The notes under the pieces were generated by a model. The model worked only from the letters and a program-made list of their open reading frames with translations. It searched no databases and had not been told where the DNA came from. The translations under genes were made by a program, and so were the position numbers. 64,000 nt of DNA from JAJECS01 sp965262745 (GTDB lineage: Bacteria > Chloroflexota > UBA11872), in NCBI GenBank assembly GCA_965262745.1, contig OZ253558.1, forward strand, positions 2,604,001 to 2,668,000, in the 5' to 3' direction. The stretch's first letter is position 1. Each line of letters opens with the position of its first letter. Shown here one piece after another: positions 33,176 through 41,946 of this stretch.

Positions 33176-35136
33176 GTGTTCTTTCTCCTACCGAGCAAGC
33201 GAAGGCTCCTGCGGCCCGCGGCCAACGCGTCACCCTGAAGGAAAGACGTTGTGCCGCGTCCGCGCATCTCGCGCGCCGCGATAAACGGCAGCGCCGCGCC
33301 AAACGCCAGCCAGGCCGCCAGTTGGTAGTCGAAGCCATAGTCGATTCCGTGAAGGTCATAGGGGCTATAGGTAGCGAAGAGGTCTGTGCGAAACGTGAAG
33401 AAGGAGGTCTCGTCGAGCTGGGTCGGCAGGGTGTAGGGGACACGAAGGAGGTCGGTCCAGAGAAGATAGATGTCGCTCCGCAACAGGCTCCCACGACCGA
33501 GGTTCGCGCAGCCTTCTACCGGTTTCGCCGTGAAGTATCCAAAGGCGCAGACTTCTTCAGCGGTAGCCGTGATATACGCAAAGGCGCTCACCAGCAACAC
33601 CGCGCCTACGATTGAGAGCATATGGGGTACCTGGCGCAACCGCGGAAACAGGGGCAGCATCAATCCCAGCAGAAGCGGCCAGGCGTAGGAAATGTGGCGA
33701 AGGAACTCAGGCGGGTCGGCAGTCCGCAGACTGAACGGGTCGAGTAGCAGCAAGAACGTGCCATGCACCAGCAGCGCGATGGGCAAGCCGATCAGCGCGG
33801 GATGCGCGCGGATGAGGGAAATAGCCCCGAATACCGCGACTGCCAACAGCAGCGCGAGTACCGCGAGCAGCATTGGCTCGGAGAGATGGAGGTTCTGGGC
33901 GGCATGCGCCAGCGGCTCGTGTGCGAGCTGGAGATTTGCCGGGATATTGGCCAACTCAAGCTCGCGCGGCACCTGTGGCCAAGGGCGCTGCACCGCTGGC
34001 CATAGGGCAGCCGCGAACCCGCCGACTAGGACAATCGCCGGAGCAAGGGCCCACCAGAGCGCACGGCGGGCATGCTGGTGGAACAACAGCCCGGCAGGAA
34101 CGAGTACTGCGTACAGACTCCCTTCCGGCCGCACCAGCGCCGTCGCTGCTACCAATAGTCCCAACGCCAGACCATGCCAGCGCAGCTTCTCAGGTGGGAC
34201 AGCTGTATTGGACTGCGCCAGCACCAGGACGCGCCACACGAGTGCGGCCAGCAAGACAATCAACACGGGGTCCGGCTCGCTCGCCCCAAGCGTGTAGATC
34301 TGAAAGAACGGCAGGAACAGGATGAGGGACGTGCCCACAAAGGCCCACAGTCGGTGTGACGTCAAACGGAGATACAGGGCATAGAGAACGAACGGCAGGG
34401 CGATGTTTGCCAGCAACAGCGGGACATGCGCGGCCGTGAGCGTGTGCCCAAATAGGGCAAAGCTCACAACCAGTACCAGCGGCAGCAGTGGCAAGTCGGT
34501 CCAGTAGCCGGATCCGCCACCCTGTGCGGTCCCGGCGCTGGCTTCCCAAACTGGGTACCCGCCGCCGGCTGCCAGCGAATCCGCGATGGTCCAGTAGCGG
34601 ACGAAGTCATCGACGGCCAGGTGGACGAACGAGGTGGCTTGCAGCAGGCCCTGCACAAGCAGCGAGGTGCCAATCACCAGGGGGGCGGCTGCGGCCAAGA
34701 CGGCCAGCCATGCCTCGGCGGGCCGTTCGGCGTGGCGCCGCGCCGCGCGCTGGGCCAACCAGATCAGGGCCAGCACTCCCAGCATGATCGCGCCGCCGAG
34801 CACCCGGGTGCGGTTCCACGACATCAACGAGTGATGGATCGTGTCGGAGCTGTACACGAGCACCGCAAGGCCCGCGGGAATGATTAGTGGGAGCCAGCGC
34901 CAGGCGACGCTCGTGAGATGCGGTTGGTTGCTCGTTCGCACATCCCACCAGAGCCAGCCGGTCAAGGCCCCGGCCGCGATGACCCAGATCACTGCCCAGC
35001 GGGCGGACATCGTCGTGAGCGCCGTGCGATCGTGGAAAAACACTGCGGCAAAGACGGCCGTGCCGACGATCAGAAGTCCTAGGCCGACAAGCGCCAATGT
35101 CCGCGAGAGATCAGCTGTCTCGCCAAATCGGCGCAC
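33172..35136 (-). CDS. Polytopic membrane protein, GT-C/GT39-like glycosyltransferase
   Basis: 654 residues with about 13 hydrophobic helices. Region after helix 5 has a candidate catalytic acidic loop in HLAVDDFVRYWTIADSLAAGGGYPVWEA, and FLPFFQIYTLGASEPDPVLIVLL; later ATALVRPEGSLYAVLVPAG. This ordering (acidic loop after an early helix, then 'VRPEG') is seen in PMT/ArnT and related dolichol-type transferases. Likely adds a sugar from a lipid carrier on the outer face; acceptor unknown. GTG start directly follows the stop of the SDR remnant. Low identity to the N-terminal half of the DUF2298 protein is not obvious. Confidence 0.7.
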   Translation of the reverse strand: MRRFGETADLSRTLALVGLGLLIVGTAVFAAVFFHDRTALTTMSARWAVIWVIAAGALTGWLWWDVRTSNQPHLTSVAWRWLPLIIPAGLAVLVYSSDTIHHSLMSWNRTRVLGGAIMLGVLALIWLAQRAARRHAERPAEAWLAVLAAAAPLVIGTSLLVQGLLQATSFVHLAVDDFVRYWTIADSLAAGGGYPVWEASAGTAQGGGSGYWTDLPLLPLVLVVSFALFGHTLTAAHVPLLLANIALPFVLYALYLRLTSHRLWAFVGTSLILFLPFFQIYTLGASEPDPVLIVLLAALVWRVLVLAQSNTAVPPEKLRWHGLALGLLVAATALVRPEGSLYAVLVPAGLLFHQHARRALWWALAPAIVLVGGFAAALWPAVQRPWPQVPRELELANIPANLQLAHEPLAHAAQNLHLSEPMLLAVLALLLAVAVFGAISLIRAHPALIGLPIALLVHGTFLLLLDPFSLRTADPPEFLRHISYAWPLLLGLMLPLFPRLRQVPHMLSIVGAVLLVSAFAYITATAEEVCAFGYFTAKPVEGCANLGRGSLLRSDIYLLWTDLLRVPYTLPTQLDETSFFTFRTDLFATYSPYDLHGIDYGFDYQLAAWLAFGAALPFIAAREMRGRGTTSFLQGDALAAGRRSLRLLGRRKNT

Positions 35137-35487
35137 CTAGCTGGTGAGATTCTCGCCGGCGTCGACGCCGATGACGTTGCCCGAGATCCAGCTCGTCTCG
35201 CTGAGCGCCATGGCCGCCACGGCGCGCGCGATGTCCTCGGTGCGCGTGAGCCGTCCGCCGGGATTGAGCCGCGCCGCGTTGGCCAACAGCTCTTCATGGC
35301 CCGGAATCTTGCGCAGCGCCGGGGTGTCGGTGACGCCGGCGCGCAGCGCGTTCACCGTCACCTGGCGCGGACCGAGTTCCACGGCCAGCCGGCGCACGTG
35401 GGCCTCGAGCACGATGGCGGCGCCGAATCCGCTGGAGGCCCCCAGAATGAGAGCCCAGCCCTCAAGCCGCAGGGCTTCGCCGGCCAT
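35137..35487 (-). pseudogene. Short-chain dehydrogenase with large in-frame internal deletion
   Basis: 116 residues. The first 28 residues are a normal SDR start (LEGWALILGASSGFGAAIVLE, with the TGxxxGxG-type cofactor loop as GASSGFG). It then jumps straight to HVRRLAVELGPRQVTVNALR, AGVTDTP and EDIARAVAAMALSETSWISG, and ends with NVIGVDAGENL, all normal for the last third of a 250-residue SDR. About 130 residues in the middle are gone, including the catalytic Ser and the Tyr-x-x-x-Lys. The join keeps the frame. Probably inactive; an adapted short form is less likely. Resembles the enoyl-ACP reductase-like SDR group. Confidence 0.65.
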
Positions 35488-35647
35488 GTGCCCTTCCCGA
35501 ATCTCGCTGTGCTGCCCGCGGCATCCTAGCGCGAGGTTGACGCGGCACGGTTCGGCGCTCAGGTTGCCAATTGGTCAGTTTGGTCTGCATCAGGCGCTTT
35601 CCAACCCCACCGCTGCGGTCTGGACACATGGGAGAGGGTTAGGGTGA

Positions 35648-36649
35648 ATGCCCGGAGAGCATCCACCGGACGCATGGCGAAGGAAGCCCCGTGCCCCACG
35701 ACTGGCTGATTGGATAGCTGTGGATCGGCCGGTGCGCGTTGCCGTATTGGGTAAGGGCCTCGCGGCACGGCGCTACGCCGCCGCCGCGGCGACCGTTGAT
35801 GACGTGGAGATGTCCCCGGCACTGGACGCCCAGGCGCTCATCCTCGTCGACGACAAGGCTCCGCCGGTGTCGGAGGTGATCGCCGAGGCCTCCACTGCCG
35901 TGCCCGTGCTCATCGATCCGGTCGTGCTTGTGTCACTTGGCGCCGACCAGGATTCGCGCTCGGCCCTGCGCGCCCTGCGATCGCCGGTGCTCGCGGCGTT
36001 GCCGTGGCGAAGCTCGCCCGTCGTGCGCCTTGCGCGCAAGCTGCTGACCGCGCCTCGATTCGTTCACGCACACGTCACCGCGCCGTTCCACGACCTGGCG
36101 CCGGCGGCAGCCTTCCACACGCTCGATATCCTGACGCACCTGATGGGCCAACCGCCGCATCGCGTCTATGCGGAATCCGGGGGCGGAGCCTCGACCGAGC
36201 CCGCCTCACTGTCGGCGCTCGCCGGCACGCTGGAATTCGGCGCTCGCGGCAGCGCGGCCTTCGTGGTCAGCCGGTTGGATAGCCCGTCCGCTCGGCTGTC
36301 AGCCGTCGTGCAGCTCACGGACGGCCACCGCCGGGTGACGCTGTCCGAGGGCTTTTCGACGGCCACGCTGACGGGCTTCAGCGATGCGGCGATTGACGCG
36401 GCGCGCGTCCCGCCCACCCGGCGTCGATCGGGGCGTTCCGAGGTAGTGGCGGTGGATTGGCGTCCGGCCCAGGGTCTTGTGGACGCGGTGTCCGGCCTCG
36501 TGCAAACCGTACGCACTGGACGCCCGCCCCCGGAGGCGCCCAACCTGGCCGGCACACTGCGCACGGCGGCGCTCGTGCGCGCCGCGCTCGCCGCCTCGCG
36601 CAGCGGCCGCGCGCGCCGGCTGGTCACGCGAGAGGAGACCATTGCGTAA
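35648..36649 (+). CDS. Gfo/Idh/MocA-like oxidoreductase, divergent
   Basis: 333 residues, start 35648 ATG. The N-terminal VDRPVRVAVLGKGLAARRYAAAAATVDD resembles the Rossmann start of Gfo/Idh/MocA proteins (GxGxxxxRY). The middle carries FHDLAPAAAFHTLDILTHLMGQPPHRVYAES, comparable to the family segment with a conserved His-Asp and 'lG.p..V.A', and the C-terminal half is beta-rich. The catalytic Lys of the classic EKP motif is not present. Might be a reduced, non-catalytic member. Function unknown; the call is tentative. Confidence 0.5.
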   Translation: MPGEHPPDAWRRKPRAPRLADWIAVDRPVRVAVLGKGLAARRYAAAAATVDDVEMSPALDAQALILVDDKAPPVSEVIAEASTAVPVLIDPVVLVSLGADQDSRSALRALRSPVLAALPWRSSPVVRLARKLLTAPRFVHAHVTAPFHDLAPAAAFHTLDILTHLMGQPPHRVYAESGGGASTEPASLSALAGTLEFGARGSAAFVVSRLDSPSARLSAVVQLTDGHRRVTLSEGFSTATLTGFSDAAIDAARVPPTRRRSGRSEVVAVDWRPAQGLVDAVSGLVQTVRTGRPPPEAPNLAGTLRTAALVRAALAASRSGRARRLVTREETIA

Positions 36650-36762
36650 CCCTTCCGTCATTCCCGCCAAAAGCCTGCCTCACCCAACCTGGAACCGCGC
36701 CGGGTGCTCCCAGGACCTCCTGAGCCTGACCGGGCCGGGCAAACGTCTCCGGTAGCGACCAC

Positions 36763-37386
36763 ATGCGCATCGGACTCTTCGGCGGCACCTTCGACCCCGT
36801 GCACTGCGGGCATCTCGCCGTGGCGCGGCAAGTCAAGGCCGCGGGCGCGCTCGACCGCGTGTGGCTCATTCCGGCGGCCCGCTCGCCGTTGCGGGGAACG
36901 CCGCATGCGTCCGCCACTCACCGCTTGGCCATGTGCCGCCTGGCGGTGCGCGACCTGCCCTGGCTGGAAATCCACGACCTGGAGCTCACGCGCCCCGCCC
37001 CGTCCTACACGGTCGATACGCTGCGCCTTCTCGGCCGAACCCATCCCGGCGCCGCCTTCGTGCTCATCGTCGGGACTGACGCCCTTCAAGCGATGTCGGC
37101 GTGGCGCGATACACCGGCCATCTTCGAGCTCAGCGAAGTCGTGGCCGTCGCACGGCCCGGTTACCCCGCCGCGCCGCCTGCCGAGTTGCTCCAGAAGGAT
37201 CCCGCGGCGGCGACGCGCGTGCGCATCCTGGACGATGCGGCCAGCGATGTCTCCGCCTCGGACGTGCGGCGATGCGTGGCGGTGGGCGGCTCGCTTGACG
37301 ACCTGGTGCCCCGCGCCGTGGCCGCCTATATACGCCGCCATGCGCTGTATGGCTGCGCGCGGGATGCCGCCGAGGGTCGGATATAA
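36763..37386 (+). CDS. nadD: Nicotinate-nucleotide adenylyltransferase
   Basis: 207 residues. MRIGLFGGTFDPVHCGHLAVA is the nucleotidyltransferase signature with the paired His; then LIPAARSPLRG, LPWLEIHDLELTRPAPSYTVDTLR, FVLIVGTDAL and the last motif in VSASDVRRCVAVG (usually ISSTxIR). Adenylates nicotinate mononucleotide for NAD synthesis. Followed by rsfS, a common pairing. Confidence 0.95.
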   Translation: MRIGLFGGTFDPVHCGHLAVARQVKAAGALDRVWLIPAARSPLRGTPHASATHRLAMCRLAVRDLPWLEIHDLELTRPAPSYTVDTLRLLGRTHPGAAFVLIVGTDALQAMSAWRDTPAIFELSEVVAVARPGYPAAPPAELLQKDPAAATRVRILDDAASDVSASDVRRCVAVGGSLDDLVPRAVAAYIRRHALYGCARDAAEGRI

Positions 37387-37387
37387 T
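37382..37387 (+). promoter_or_regulatory. Possible -10 box (TATAAT) for rsfS
   Basis: A perfect TATAAT overlaps the nadD stop, 63 bases before the rsfS start. No convincing -35 is seen 16-18 bases upstream, so confidence is low. Confidence 0.35.
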
Positions 37388-37449
37388 CAGAGCTACCTCA
37401 TGATGCCTGAGCACCGCGCACGCTGATTCCGCTGGAGCGCGCGCGCCGT

Positions 37450-37767
37450 GTGGTCGAATTGTTGGCCGAAAGGGGCGCCACCGACGTTGCCCTCTTGGAC
37501 CTGCGTGGGCTCACGATCATTGCCGACTACTTTGTCGTGTGCACCGTGGGCAGCACCGTGCAGATGCGCGCCATCAGTGATGCGCTCGACCGCGAGCCCA
37601 TACCCGCATCCGAGACGCACCCGAAATTCGAGGGCGAAGTGACGGACGGCTGGTTGCTGGCTGACTTTGGGGGTGTCGTGGTGCACGTCTTCGCGGCCGA
37701 CGCGCGGGCGTACTACCGGCTAGATGAGCTCTGGAGCGACGCGCCCGTCGTGGCGCGCTTGCAGTAG
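37450..37767 (+). CDS. rsfS: Ribosome silencing factor RsfS
   Basis: 105 residues from a GTG at 37450. LLDLRGLTIIADYFVVCTVGSTVQMRAISDAL and DGWLLADFGGVVVHVFAADARAYYRLDELWSDA are the family core. RsfS binds ribosomal protein L14 and blocks subunit joining under starvation. The frame stays open for 10 more codons upstream (coding a plausible extra turn of the first helix, LERARRV) but the only starts there are non-standard, so the true start may be an ATT or CTG. Confidence 0.92.
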   Translation: MVELLAERGATDVALLDLRGLTIIADYFVVCTVGSTVQMRAISDALDREPIPASETHPKFEGEVTDGWLLADFGGVVVHVFAADARAYYRLDELWSDAPVVARLQ

Positions 37768-37784
37768 GTGCGGGGGGCGCACGA

Positions 37785-37958
37785 ATGTCGCGAGGATTCG
37801 GCACAGGACTGGGCATGGGAATCGTGGTCGGCGGCGCGCTTGGCGTGGTCGCGTCGGTCCTGGTGTCCGCGGCGCGCCATCAACCGGTTCGCCGCGCGCT
37901 GGCGCACTGGCTCTTGCGCCGCGAGCCGCAGGTCGAGTTCGAGATTCTGCAGCAGTAG
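37785..37958 (+). CDS. Tiny Gly-rich membrane protein, YtxH-like
   Basis: 57 residues from an ATG at 37785 with a G-rich SD (gggggg) 8 bases before it. Gly-zipper helix (FGTGLGMGIVVGGALGVVASVLVSAA) followed by a basic helix and an acidic end (RREPQVEFEILQQ). Directly follows rsfS by 17 bases. YtxH-type proteins share this shape; function unknown. Confidence 0.6.
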   Translation: MSRGFGTGLGMGIVVGGALGVVASVLVSAARHQPVRRALAHWLLRREPQVEFEILQQ

Positions 37959-37967
37959 CGCCGGGCG

Positions 37968-40316
37968 CTAAGCACCGTCGCTGGCGAGCACGACCACCGT
38001 GACGCCCGCGCCGCCGGCGGTCGGCGGCGCATCCGCCATGTCCACCACGCTCGGATGCTCGCTCACGTGGCCGCGGATCGCGCGGCGCAGCGTCCCCGTG
38101 CCCACGCCGTGGACCACCCGCAGGGCGGACGCCCCATGGAGCAGGGCAGCGTCCAGTGCTAGGTCCACCTGCTCCAACGCCTCGACCACCCGCTCACCCC
38201 GAACGTGGACCTCGGCCGGCGGTGTGGCACCGCCCCGAAACGCCCGCCGTCTTGGGCGCGGCTGCGGCGCCAGCACCTCCTGCACGTGGGCTCGTGGGAC
38301 CCGCGTGTGGACATTCCCCGCGCCGATCACGGCCTCTGTCGCGTCGACGGCGACCACGACGGCCTCGCGGCTGAAGCCCTCGACGCGTACGCGGTCGCCT
38401 TCTTGAATCTCGAGCACTGGCGCCATCCGCGGCACATCGTCCGGCGGACCCGCCGCGTCGAGTTGCGTCTCGAGGCCCCGCATGCGCCGACGCGCGGCGT
38501 CCGTTGACGCGCCGGGCGCTTGACGCGCCGCCTGCTCGGCCTGGCGCAGCGCCGCGCGGGATTGACGCAGCAACGCACGGGCCTCGCGCCGGGCATCGCC
38601 CACGATGTGCTCGCGCTCGTCGTCGACACCGGTCAACCGCTCATCCAGGGCGTGCTGTGCCGCGACCAGGCGCTGGGCCTCGTCGGCCACCCGCGCTCGG
38701 GCGCCGGCCAGTTCGCGACGGTCGCGCTGCAGCGCCCCAATCAACCCTTCCACATCGCGAAACTCGGTCGTGAGCTTGGCCCGGGCGGCCTCGACGATCT
38801 CCGGATCGAGCCCCAATCCGGTAGCGATGTCAAAGGCGTTGCTGCGGCCGGGGACGTCCATCAGCAAGCGGTACGTCGGGCGTAGGGTCGCCGTATCGAA
38901 CTCGACGCTGGCGTTGCGGGCCCGCGGGTGTCGGTGCGCAAAGAGCTTGAGTTCCGGGTGATGCGTGGTCACCACCGCCACGGCGCCGGCATCGAGCAGC
39001 CGCTCGAGGATGGCCTGGCCCAGCGCCGCGCCCTCGGTGGGATCGGTGCCGGCGCCCAGCTCGTCGGCCAGCACCAGGGCGCGTGGTCCCGCCGCCTGCA
39101 CCATCGCGACGAGGTTTCGCATGTGCGAGGCGAAGGTGCTCAAGCTCTGCTCGATGCTCTGCTCGTCGCCGATGTCCGCCAGCACGGGGTGATACACCGC
39201 CAGCCGCGCGCTGGCAGCCGGGACGTGCAGGCCACAGGCCGCCATCAGGTGCAGCAGCCCGACCGTCTTGAGCGCCACGGTCTTGCCGCCGGTGTTTGGC
39301 CCGGTGATCACAATCGCCTGCGAGCCGCCGGCTGGAATCTCGACATCGATCGGCACGACGTCGCCTTCCAGCAGGGGATGGCGCGCCTGCTGGAGCAGGA
39401 ACCCCGCATCGGGCGCGATGCTTGGTTCGACGGCCTCATGCGTATCCGCGTAGTGGGCGAGCGCCAGCAAGCCGTCGAGCACGCCCAGACCGTCGACTCC
39501 GGCCACGATGTCGTCCCGCGCGACGCCAACCTCGGCGCTGAGCGCCCGCAGAATCCGGTCGATCTCGTGGCGCTCGGCCGATTCAAGCCCCCGCACGCGA
39601 TTGTTCGCCGGCACGGCCGCCAGCGGCTCCATGTACACCGTGGCGCCGCTGGCGGAGGTGTCGTGCACGATCCCCGGGAAGCTCCCCTGATGCTCCAGCT
39701 TCACCGGCACCACCTGCCGTCCCGCGCGCTCCGTGATCAGGGCCTCTTGCAGGGCGTTGTGTGCGGCGGGCGACCGGAGCTGCTTCTGCATGATGGCGTG
39801 CACCGCCGCCACGGCCTGTCGCAACTGGCGCCGCAGCGAGTGCAACTCGGCGGAGGCTGTGTCAGCGACGCGGCCCTGTTCATCGAACGTTGCCTCAATG
39901 CGCGACTCCAGCTCCGGGTTGTCGGCCAGCGGCTCGGCGATGCGCCACAGCGCCGGCGTGGACGCGCGGTGCGTGTCCAGCGTGCGACGGGTCAGGCGCA
40001 CGGCGCGCAGCTGCGCGGCCACGGCCTGCAAGTCCGTTGGGCTCAGGCGAGAGCCGCGCGCGGCGGCGTCCGCTGCGGCGCGAACGTCCTGCGCGCCGCC
40101 GACGCTGAATCCTGGCATTTCGCCCAGCAGCCAGCGCGCCTGGGCGGTGGCCGTCAGCCGGGCTCGCGCCTCGGCCGGGTCGGTTGTCGGCCGCAACGCG
40201 CGGACGTGGTCGCGCCCCGGATCAAATCCCGCGCAGGCGCTGGCCTGCGCGAGAATCTCGGGCAGCTCGAGGCGGTCGGCGGATAGGTCGGACGCGAGCA
40301 TCGGCGCAAATGGCAA
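37968..40316 (-). CDS. mutS2: Endonuclease MutS2
   Basis: 782 residues. Lacks the mismatch-binding domain of MutS. Core and ATPase: VPVKLEHQGSFPGIVHDTSASGATVYMEP, Walker A GPNTGGKTVALKT (about 336-348), FASHMRNLV, LADELGAGTDPTEGAALG, TTHHPELKLF. A coiled coil (about 520-610) leads to the KOW-like part and a C-terminal Smr nuclease domain (about 700-782: VHVRGERVVEALEQVDLALD, then LRVVHGVGTGTLRRAIRGHV). Suppresses recombination or rescues collided ribosomes. Start may be at the first or sixth Met. Confidence 0.94.
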   Translation of the reverse strand: MPFAPMLASDLSADRLELPEILAQASACAGFDPGRDHVRALRPTTDPAEARARLTATAQARWLLGEMPGFSVGGAQDVRAAADAAARGSRLSPTDLQAVAAQLRAVRLTRRTLDTHRASTPALWRIAEPLADNPELESRIEATFDEQGRVADTASAELHSLRRQLRQAVAAVHAIMQKQLRSPAAHNALQEALITERAGRQVVPVKLEHQGSFPGIVHDTSASGATVYMEPLAAVPANNRVRGLESAERHEIDRILRALSAEVGVARDDIVAGVDGLGVLDGLLALAHYADTHEAVEPSIAPDAGFLLQQARHPLLEGDVVPIDVEIPAGGSQAIVITGPNTGGKTVALKTVGLLHLMAACGLHVPAASARLAVYHPVLADIGDEQSIEQSLSTFASHMRNLVAMVQAAGPRALVLADELGAGTDPTEGAALGQAILERLLDAGAVAVVTTHHPELKLFAHRHPRARNASVEFDTATLRPTYRLLMDVPGRSNAFDIATGLGLDPEIVEAARAKLTTEFRDVEGLIGALQRDRRELAGARARVADEAQRLVAAQHALDERLTGVDDEREHIVGDARREARALLRQSRAALRQAEQAARQAPGASTDAARRRMRGLETQLDAAGPPDDVPRMAPVLEIQEGDRVRVEGFSREAVVVAVDATEAVIGAGNVHTRVPRAHVQEVLAPQPRPRRRAFRGGATPPAEVHVRGERVVEALEQVDLALDAALLHGASALRVVHGVGTGTLRRAIRGHVSEHPSVVDMADAPPTAGGAGVTVVVLASDGA

Positions 40317-40376
40317 TCCGCGCCGGCGCGCGGCGGCCTATGAGGCGGGCGGACTCATCGCAGAGTAGCGCTTGCC

Positions 40377-40703
40377 CTATTCCTCCAGCCGGAACGGCGG
40401 GTACTCGTCCACGATCGAGAGGAACCAGGCGCTCACGCGCACGTTCCACCGCAGCACGCCGACCTGAAAGGTGAAGAGCCCTTTCGGGTACCAGCCCGTC
40501 ACGATGACGGCGACGTAGCCCACCAGCGAGGCAAGGAACGCCACGATCGTTAGGAAGTACAGGACGATGGCGTGCGGAATGATCAAGAGCGCCTTGATCA
40601 GGACAATCAGCCCGCTGAAGGCGAGCAACCGAGAGCTGCGCTCCGGGTAGTCGGCGGTGAGATTCACCGGATATGCCTGTCGGCCCGGGGATTGATCGGA
40701 CAT
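40377..40703 (-). CDS. DUF4389 membrane protein
   Basis: 108 residues. Two membrane helices (LLAFSGLIVLIKALLIIPHAIVLYFLTIVAFLASLVGYVAVIVTG region) and the DUF4389 end: WYPKGLFTFQVGVLRWNVRVSAW, then DEYPPFRLEE. Function unknown. Same strand as mutS2, 60 bases upstream of it. Confidence 0.78.
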   Translation of the reverse strand: MSDQSPGRQAYPVNLTADYPERSSRLLAFSGLIVLIKALLIIPHAIVLYFLTIVAFLASLVGYVAVIVTGWYPKGLFTFQVGVLRWNVRVSAWFLSIVDEYPPFRLEE

Positions 40704-40809
40704 GCGTCAGACCTCGCTATGTCGGCGCGCCTGACTGCCAGACGCGATGCGCCCAGTGTAGAGGGTGCTGACAACGGTATTCACGAATAGGCAGTGGGCC
40801 ACTCTGAGC

Positions 40810-40835
40810 CCGTCATGCCCGCGCAAGCGGGAAGG
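40810..40835. repeat. Hairpin target repeat, left flank of IS30 copy 1
   Basis: ccgtcatgcccgcgcaagcg and the next 6 bases abut the IS end; CCCGC/GCGGG forms a hairpin stem. Identical to 49263-49288 beside copy 2 and similar to fragments such as 'cgtcattcccg' at about 36655 and 18186. Other half of the target ('gggaatc') is to the right of each IS. Confidence 0.7.
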
Positions 40836-41823
40836 TGGATTCACATTCCAAGTGCAACAGATGATCCCAAAACACCTCGGCGGGGGTCTGGTAGCCGAGG
40901 CACTTGCGTGGCGTGTTGTTGTAGGCCTGCACGAGCTGGGTGAACCGAGCGGCCGGGAGGCTCGCGAGATCGGTCTTGCGGGGCAGGGTGCGGCGCAGGC
41001 GCCCGATGGCGTTCTCGATGCCGCCCTTCTGCCAGGGGGCGTGGGGGTCGCAGAAGAAGGTCTGGATGCCGCGGGCGTGCAGCTGGTGGTGGCGGGCGAA
41101 CTCGGTGCCGTTGTCGAAGGTGACGGTTTGGCGCCAGGGGGGCGGTAAGGGTGCGAGGAGCCGGGACAAGGCGCGGGCGATGGGGGCAGCGGCTTTGCCG
41201 GGGGGCCGGACGGCGAGGAGCAGGCGGGAGTGGCGTTCGTGGAGGGTGAGGACGGCCTGGCCGTAGGTGCGGAAGAGCATGAGGTCGGCCTCCCAGTGGC
41301 CGGGGGTCTGGCGGTCCGCGGCGAGGGCTGGGCGGTCGACGAGGGGACGACGGTGGGCGATAAAGGAGGCGGAGCTGCCGCCCTTGCGCCCCCGCCGGCC
41401 CCGTTTGAACTTGGCCCGCGGCAAATAGTGACGCCAGGCATAGTCCTTCGTGCGGCGGATCTGGGCGTCAATGAAGCGGTAGATGGATTCGTGGGAGATG
41501 ACGGGCCGGCCGGCCTCGCGGGCCAGACGGCCGGCCACCTGCTCGGGCGACCAGCCCTGTTGGAGGCGGGTGAGGACCTGGCGGCGCAGGGTGGGATCGC
41601 GGTCGAGCCGGGGCCCGCGCCAGCGGCGCGCGCGGGCCTGCTGGTCGGCGTAGCGCGGTTGATAGCCCTGGGTGCGCGATCCATTGCGGCTCAGCTCCCG
41701 AGCAATCGTCGATGGCGCGCGATCCAGACTTGCCGCGATTTGGCGGATCGAGGCCCCGGCGGCGTGGCGTCGGGCCACGGCACAGCGGTCTTCAATGGTG
41801 AGGTGCGAATAGCGTCGTTCCAT
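40813..41823 (-). CDS. IS30-family transposase, copy 1
   Basis: 336 residues. N-terminal helix-turn-helix (LTIEDRCAVARRHAAGASIRQIAASL, about 8-33) and the IS30 signatures TIARELSRNG and SHESIYRFI. The DDE residues are D180 (HWEAD), D237 (TFDNGTEF) and E270 (GGIEN). Last seven residues (TFPLARA, with most of the codons after 329) are encoded outside the element by the target hairpin, which also supplies the TGA stop. Identical protein to copy 2, so the insertions are recent. Confidence 0.95.
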   Translation of the reverse strand: MERRYSHLTIEDRCAVARRHAAGASIRQIAASLDRAPSTIARELSRNGSRTQGYQPRYADQQARARRWRGPRLDRDPTLRRQVLTRLQQGWSPEQVAGRLAREAGRPVISHESIYRFIDAQIRRTKDYAWRHYLPRAKFKRGRRGRKGGSSASFIAHRRPLVDRPALAADRQTPGHWEADLMLFRTYGQAVLTLHERHSRLLLAVRPPGKAAAPIARALSRLLAPLPPPWRQTVTFDNGTEFARHHQLHARGIQTFFCDPHAPWQKGGIENAIGRLRRTLPRKTDLASLPAARFTQLVQAYNNTPRKCLGYQTPAEVFWDHLLHLECESTFPLARA

Positions 41824-41865
41824 GGCAACACCCTAATGAGGTGTTGCACTTCGTTTGTGAATCTA
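40836..41865 (-). mobile_element. IS30-family insertion sequence, copy 1
   Basis: 1030 bp between inferred ends TGGATTCACA (left) and TGTGAATCTA (right). The inverted repeats are imperfect: GATTCACA, a few mismatches, then AAGTGCAACA on both ends. A GG is present on both outer sides, consistent with a 2-bp target duplication. Identical, as far as the translated proteins show, to copy 2 at 49289-50318; the shared block is 40810-41872. An 8-bp inverted repeat (41825-41832 with 41840-41847) lies just before the transposase ATG and could hide its ribosome site from read-through transcripts. Confidence 0.9.
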
Positions 41866-41946
41866 GGGAATCCAGCCCCAGCTTGCCCGCGGACGAATCG
41901 AGCGCGCCCTTTGCGAGAATCGCCGCCCAAACCGTCGTACCCTGCG

